This document shows positions 59,273 to 64,000 of a DNA stretch of 64,000 bases, in pieces. The first letter of the stretch is position 1; the number at the start of each line of letters is the position of its first letter. Source of the DNA: Erythroxylum novogranatense (Eukaryota > Streptophyta > Magnoliopsida > Malpighiales > Erythroxylaceae). The stretch is from positions 63,859,824-63,923,823 of the forward strand of contig CM057232.1 of NCBI GenBank assembly GCA_029891385.1, written 5' to 3'. The position numbers and the translations under genes were made by a program. Under the pieces are notes generated by a model. That model saw only the letters and a list, made by a program, of their open reading frames with translations. It did not search any database and was not told the origin of the DNA.

Positions 59273-62200
59273 GAGGGTGAGCCTTAGAGCAACTGGTAAA
59301 CTTACTCCTTTATGACCATAAGGTCTTAGGTTTAAGTCACAGGAACAGCCTCTTTGTAAAAATACAAAGGGAAGGCTGCATATATTATAACCCTTCCAAG
59401 ACCCCTGCTGTAACATCCCACCCCCACTGGGAAGGGCAAAATAATAATTTGGAAAAGGCCGAGAGTGTTTAGTATTGGGTTGCAATATTTATGCATACCA
59501 TTACACGTGAATAGTGGAATTGCACATGAACTTGACTGTATAAGCATTCATGACATTTCCCGGTATTTGTGCCTAAATGGAATGTGGTTGTGAATTACGT
59601 GGTAATTGTATTTGAAAAATTATTTGGAGTGAGTCTTTGTGTGTTTTATATTTTAAGGGAATTTTAGGAAATTTCCTGAAATTTTTCGAGAAAATTTTCG
59701 GACCTGAAAAACCGCCAAGTGGCGAATCGATTGATTTTCGGTATCGAAAATTTCTTTCCAATGGCATTGGGTACATGATTTTGGGATTGAAATTAGAGCC
59801 ATTGGAATTGAATAGGTCAAAGATTCATTTCATTAGGGTTTAATTTTATTAAAAGTTTGTCTCTATTCTTATTTTGTCCTTTCCTTCTAAATGGACAAGT
59901 GTCCTAGTGACACATCTCCACCTTATTTAATGTTAGCTTGCTTCCTTTCTCAATTTTCTATGTTGAAAGAATGAAAAGTTCAAGTTTGCTTGCTTATTTC
60001 TTCATCCATCCGAAAATCTCTTCTCCTTTTTCCTCTTCCTTGCTTTTCTTCACATATTTTAGCTTCAATTGTTGTTCTCCTTCAACCTTAAGATCACATG
60101 CATGCAAGTTTAAGCTTCCTACCTTCTTATCATGGTGGTTGTCGTGCATGGTGTGGAGGAATAGAGGAGTTAGTGCAATGAGTTGAAAGATTGAAGAGCT
60201 GAAAACTTGATTAGGTAAGTTTTTGTTTTAAGCTTTGGTTGTTCATTTAATGAATGAAGTGGTAGTTAGATGCATTAAATGGGAATTATTGTGCATGAAT
60301 TGTGATGTATTGTGCATTAATTTCATAGAGCATGGCTTGATTGTTTGGGTACAAATTCATGATTGTTGATGACGAGTGAAGGAGATTGGTTTTAGCTTGG
60401 TTTTGACTTGATTTTTGGAAGGTGAGATTAATGGAAATTGAAGGAAAACTAATTTTTGCATATGCTGCCATTTCTAAGGCTAGATGCTTAGGTGAAGGTC
60501 TCGATGACCTATTGGCTAAATCCTTGTCTCAAGTGGATGTTTATTGATGTGTAATTGGCATTGGAAGTGATAGAATATAAGTTTAGGAGCAAAGCTGGAA
60601 AATGCAAATTGATCATGGTTTCATGTTTTTGCCATAATTGATTGTGTGGTTAAGCAAATGAGGTGAGGCTTGTGAAATAAGTGTTGCCTAATTGTAACTT
60701 GAAGAGGTTGAATTTCTGCCTTGAAGGTGAACTATATTGGCTGTGTGAACAGTATCCGAATTGGGAGTTATGAATTGTTGACTATTGACTGGTTATGTGC
60801 ATTTTGGTGAAACCTAGCCATAAGTGTAGGTTTGTGAGCATTGTGATTGGAAGCAAATTTAGAGATTTCTGTTATTTGAATTGGCTCAAGTGATCTTTTG
60901 GAAAGTTGTATAGGAAGCAATTATATTGAAAATGAGATATACTACACTATTTTTGGATATCATAAATGGGAGTTAAGAAATTTTCAAAGATTGGACTTAA
61001 GTTAGGTCATTGACTAGTGATCAGGGAAGCCACTTGCATGAAAGTTTTGAGTTTTTTAGAGATGAAATTGGCTATTAAGCCCTTCATGAGAAGTGTATTA
61101 TTCTGTTTGATCGTTTCATGGGTACAAAGTATGCAATTTTTTGACATTTGTGCAAGGAGTTATGCTTTTTAGCAAATTGTTGTTCAGTTCAGGTGGTTTC
61201 AGTGGGCAGAATCATTCATTGAATTGTTTGACCTACTTAGCAATTGAATTTGATTTCATGTTGTTCATGAAAGTTGTAGGTCACATTCTTATCTTTCATT
61301 TGGCATAAATATTGTAATTTTTAGCAAAGTTAATGAGAAGTTATGGATTTTATAAAATGTTGCACTATTTTGACAAAATGTTGCACTATTTTGAGGGGCA
61401 TTGTGAAGGCAGTAACTTTGAGTGTATTTTAACACCCTTAGAGGTGAAATTAGTTTTTGTGTCCTGCATGAAACTTGTAGAGCTCTCTTTTCTCTATAAA
61501 ATAGACACCAAGTTTGTCCAATTTGGAGCTCGGAGCAAGGAGTTATGAATTGTGAAAGTTGGGATGTCGGAGGACATTTGTTCCAGATCTGCCATTGTAG
61601 TGGCATAAGTCGACTTGCATCCTCAGACAAGTCGACTAGGACATACACAGTAGCATAAGTCGACTAGGATTCTCAGGCAAGTCGACTAGGATCATATATT
61701 TTCCTTCTTTTGCTTATAACTTTTCCGTTTGACGTCCGATTGACCTGATTCTTGAGGTATCGGATTTGTGAAACATTGAATTTTATTTTATGAGAAATTG
61801 GGAATTTTTGGACGGAAAATTGACGTGGGTCCGGGTAATGGTTCTTTGGTCACTGTTTTATTTGTTTTTGGATCTATAGAGGCCCGAATTGAGTAATTTC
61901 GGTGTCGTTAAATTTCTAAATTTTAGATGGAATGTTTGTGATGGAAATTTTGGATTAAGGTCGAGAATATCATGAAAATGCATTGTACACATTTTAAATC
62001 GCTACATGTGCATTCGTAAATATTTATGATTTGGACAATTGGTAATGTTTATATACTATAACTATTATAGAGGCACATTTGGAGCATCGATCCACCGACG
62101 TTACTGAGACTTCCAGGTATTAGCTCGGAAGTACAGGTGAGTAACCTAGATGGTTCTTTCAATTATTATATGTCTAATGTGGGGAATAATGGTGGGATTA

Positions 62201-63269
62201 GTGATTGTGTGTGTTTATGACTAGGTTCTGGACACAGATGGCCCGGTGAATTGGGAGATTTGACATAGAAGTGTCCTTTATGTGCTGATTGTCAAATTGC
62301 TTGCTATTCTCAGGCTTCATTCGTTGCCTCTCTTGTGATAGGCGCTTTTATATTGACTGTGATATATTGGGCATATGCATTTCATACACAAATGCATGAA
62401 CGGATAATAACAGTTGTGACCAGAGTCGCCACTGGTACTGAAAAAGAGCCTCGAGCTTGAAGGGAGATAGTGCATACCCAGAGGGCTCTCCTACTCCCAA
62501 GACGCTTCTATTTTCTATTGTTTACTGTTTAAGCGCTCGGTCACAACACTAAAATAAAATGGGAAAGTGTCACATATGCATTGCATCCATAGTTGATTGA
62601 ATACTGTAAATGGGAATAAGGCAAGAGTGCCTTCTACAATTGTGAATTTCTTTTATATAATGATATGGTACTTCTGACTTTGTTATTGTGAACTGAACTG
62701 TGAATTGCTTGTATGATGCATGAATTGGGCGAACCATCGATGATGGTTCCTTACTGAGTTCGCAAAACTCACCCAAAATTTGCAATCATTTTTTTCATGC
62801 CTTGAAGAGTACCCCGTTAGACAAACGGGAGTATGCCTATTACATACAAGTCAGAAATAGAGGTCGGGATCAGTTCACGTCTGCATTAGTGGCATTCAAT
62901 TCTTGTAAAAATGTATATTTCTGCAATTTCTGTAAAATAGTGTTTGTAGTTCAATGGGCCCCAAGTGGCTATTGACATTCTTTTGATTGTGAAGTAAGTA
63001 CTGAAAATGTTTATGATTAAAGTTGGGTCCAATGTGATTATGAATTTTTGTTCATTCGATGGCTAAATACTGTGACTGTATTATGATGACCTAAAATGTT
63101 TTTTTTTTAAATTATACTGAATGTTTGACGGTATTCAAATACTCTAGCATACCACTCTCGTGAGGCACAGACTCGGATATCACCCACGATATCGGGTTCG
63201 GGTCTTGCGGGAGTGGGGTGCTACACTTGCAAAGTTGAGAGTCTTGTGCACTGGGTATGTTGACTTATA
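59273..63269 (+). mobile_element. Au-type tRNA-derived SINE (about 175 bp), split by a solo LTR
   Basis: The left part 59273-59408 starts GAGGGTGAGCCTTAGAGCAACTGG (an A-box-like region). It continues with a degraded B-box (AGGTTTAAGTC near 59328) and the family words ACAGCCTCTTTG and AAGGCTGCATA. It stops in CCAAGACCCCTGC. The right part resumes at 63231 with AAAGTTGAGAGTCTTGTGCACTGGGTATG, read here as AAAGTTGAGAGTC plus TTGTGCACTGGGTATG. Both halves match the plant Au SINE layout in the right order. It is a pol III retroposon with no coding capacity. Confidence 0.82.
59404..63230 (+). mobile_element. 3.8-kb solo LTR, Tekay/Del-like, TSD CCTGC/CTTGC
   Basis: The LTR runs from TGTAACATCCCACCCCC at 59409 to GAGTGGGGTGCTACA at 63225, with inverted ends TGTARCA. 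The flanking 5 bp are CCTGC (59404-59408) and CTTGC (63226-63230), a TSD with one transition. It belongs to the same family as the split LTR at 46478-59172. Block 61605-61695 repeats the word GTCGACTAGG and its variants four times. A frame at 61289-61648 on the minus strand is not gene-like. Confidence 0.83.
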
Positions 63270-63289
63270 GTCAAATCTGTTATGGTATT

Positions 63290-63704
63290 TGATAAGTGTA
63301 AATTGCATTGTGCTTTAGGGCCTAGTTTGATATGTGTTTAGCCATTAATTCAATAATTTAGTATGTGTTTAGGCTAGAATTGTGTTAGTTGTTAATTATT
63401 TGTGTTTTAAGTGTTTTAAGGGTAGTGCAAGCTTTTAAGATTAAATGTTATGTTTTTTAGGTACCTTAATGTGTTTGCTAGTGTTTTAGGGTCAACATCA
63501 AAGAATAGAGGAGTTTCAGAGACGTTTGGGCCAAAAACAACAGCCTACGACCTTGGCATGATTGTGACAGAAGCACCAGACTCGGCCCACTATTGTGGCC
63601 ATTATGACAGAAGCCCAAGAAATGGCCCACAATCATGGCTTAGGTTGAGCAGGCATGTAGACACTCAAGAACATCAAGTTTTAAGAGATTTTTTAGACTT
63701 TTTG
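63290..63704 (+). mobile_element. Start of an Athila-type LTR, interrupted
   Basis: It starts TGATAAGTGTAAATTGC and has repeated GTGTTTTAAG/GTGTTTTAGG words, as at the start of Athila LTRs (compare 41377 onward). It is cut at 63705 by an LTR in the opposite orientation. The frame at 63450-63725 crosses this junction and is not a gene. Confidence 0.45.
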
Positions 63705-64000
63705 TGTAGGAAAATCCCAGGATAGGTATCACATGCCCACAGTGCGGAATTTAAAATTTTGAGTCCCGGGACATTCCCGAAAGCCAGGATCCATGTGTAT
63801 GTACAAACAATCAAACCATAACGACCAAAGGAGACCGTCTCTAACGGTATCCACGCAGAGGTCGGAAAACCTAACCGGGACAAACTCTTTTGACCCGGGA
63901 ATAGCTAGACTAAAGAAAAGAGTGCTAGCTCTTACCTTAGCCTTGGAGAGCAAGTGAAATGATCTTGGTGGAGCCTTGGAGAAGTAGAAGCCAATGGAGA
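63705..64000 (-). mobile_element. Minus-strand copy of the LTR seen at 1-1487, 3' part only
   Basis: The plus-strand edge is TGTAGGAAAATCCC at 63705. The following ~290 bp are the inverse complement of about 1195-1487 with few differences, including CCCGGGACATTCCCGAAAGC. The rest lies outside the window. No primer site adjoins its end. Confidence 0.75.

Noticed and set aside
59273..59345. tRNA gene
   Set aside because: The tRNA-like A and B box region belongs to a SINE; there is no complete cloverleaf, and the B box is degraded.
63450..63725. Open frame of 91 residues at the right edge
   Set aside because: It runs across the junction of two LTRs (63704/63705) and shows no family similarity that I can support.
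1..64000. A giant DNA transposon with the edge LTRs as terminal inverted repeats
   Set aside because: The edge sequences end in CA like LTRs, and the material between has independent nested boundaries that do not need such an element.

Overview
The window is AT-rich, repeat-dense nuclear DNA of a flowering plant, most probably a eudicot. The evidence is Ty3/gypsy elements of Athila and Tekay/Del type, Ty1/copia debris, a rolling-circle Helitron with the plant RepHel plus RPA gene set, a tRNA-derived SINE of the plant Au type, and a captured piece of a plant VPS3 (CORVET) gene. I see no intact host gene, no rRNA or tRNA gene, and no intact transposon gene. Almost every base belongs to some layer of a nest of insertions, and several layers can be dated relative to each other from exact junctions and target-site duplications (TSDs).

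Layout. 1-1487: the 3' part of an LTR whose start is off the window. 1488-3727: gag and protease of an Athila-like element. 3728-36841: a 33.1-kb Helitron on the minus strand, inserted between A and T inside the Athila pol frame without target duplication. 36842-39656: the rest of that Athila pol (RT, RNase H, integrase), still in the same frame. 39657-43042: its 3' noncoding region and 3' LTR. 43043-46477: an older, heavily decayed chromovirus pol into which the Athila element jumped. 46478-59172: the 3' LTR of that chromovirus, split by an 8.7-kb three-LTR Athila-like array on the minus strand (48700-57431, perfect TSD AATAA). 59273-63269: a SINE split by a solo LTR (59409-63225) of the same LTR family. 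63290-63704: start of another Athila-type LTR, interrupted at 63705 by a minus-strand copy of the LTR seen at the window start.

Inside the Helitron, read on its own (minus) strand: a duplicated 5' terminus (36841 and about 35170), then RepHel (HUH nuclease plus PIF1-like helicase, 26508-21940), then an RPA70-like single-strand binding protein (21790-19441), then about 16 kb of captured and nested sequence ending in a GC-rich hairpin and CTAG at 3728. The cargo holds Ty1/copia LTR and pol fragments, two related modules resembling the Transposase_32 'putative plant transposon protein' domain, a spliced VPS3 gene fragment, a 3.6-kb solo LTR with TSD CCATC, a strong foldback, minisatellites built on GACGAAGT, and shards of the Helitron's own RepHel gene in both orientations.

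Order of events supported by nesting: chromovirus, then Athila, then Helitron, then the solo LTR at 31108-34715; independently, chromovirus LTR, then the three-LTR array; and SINE, then solo LTR. All calls come from reading the sequence and from family knowledge; no database search was possible.
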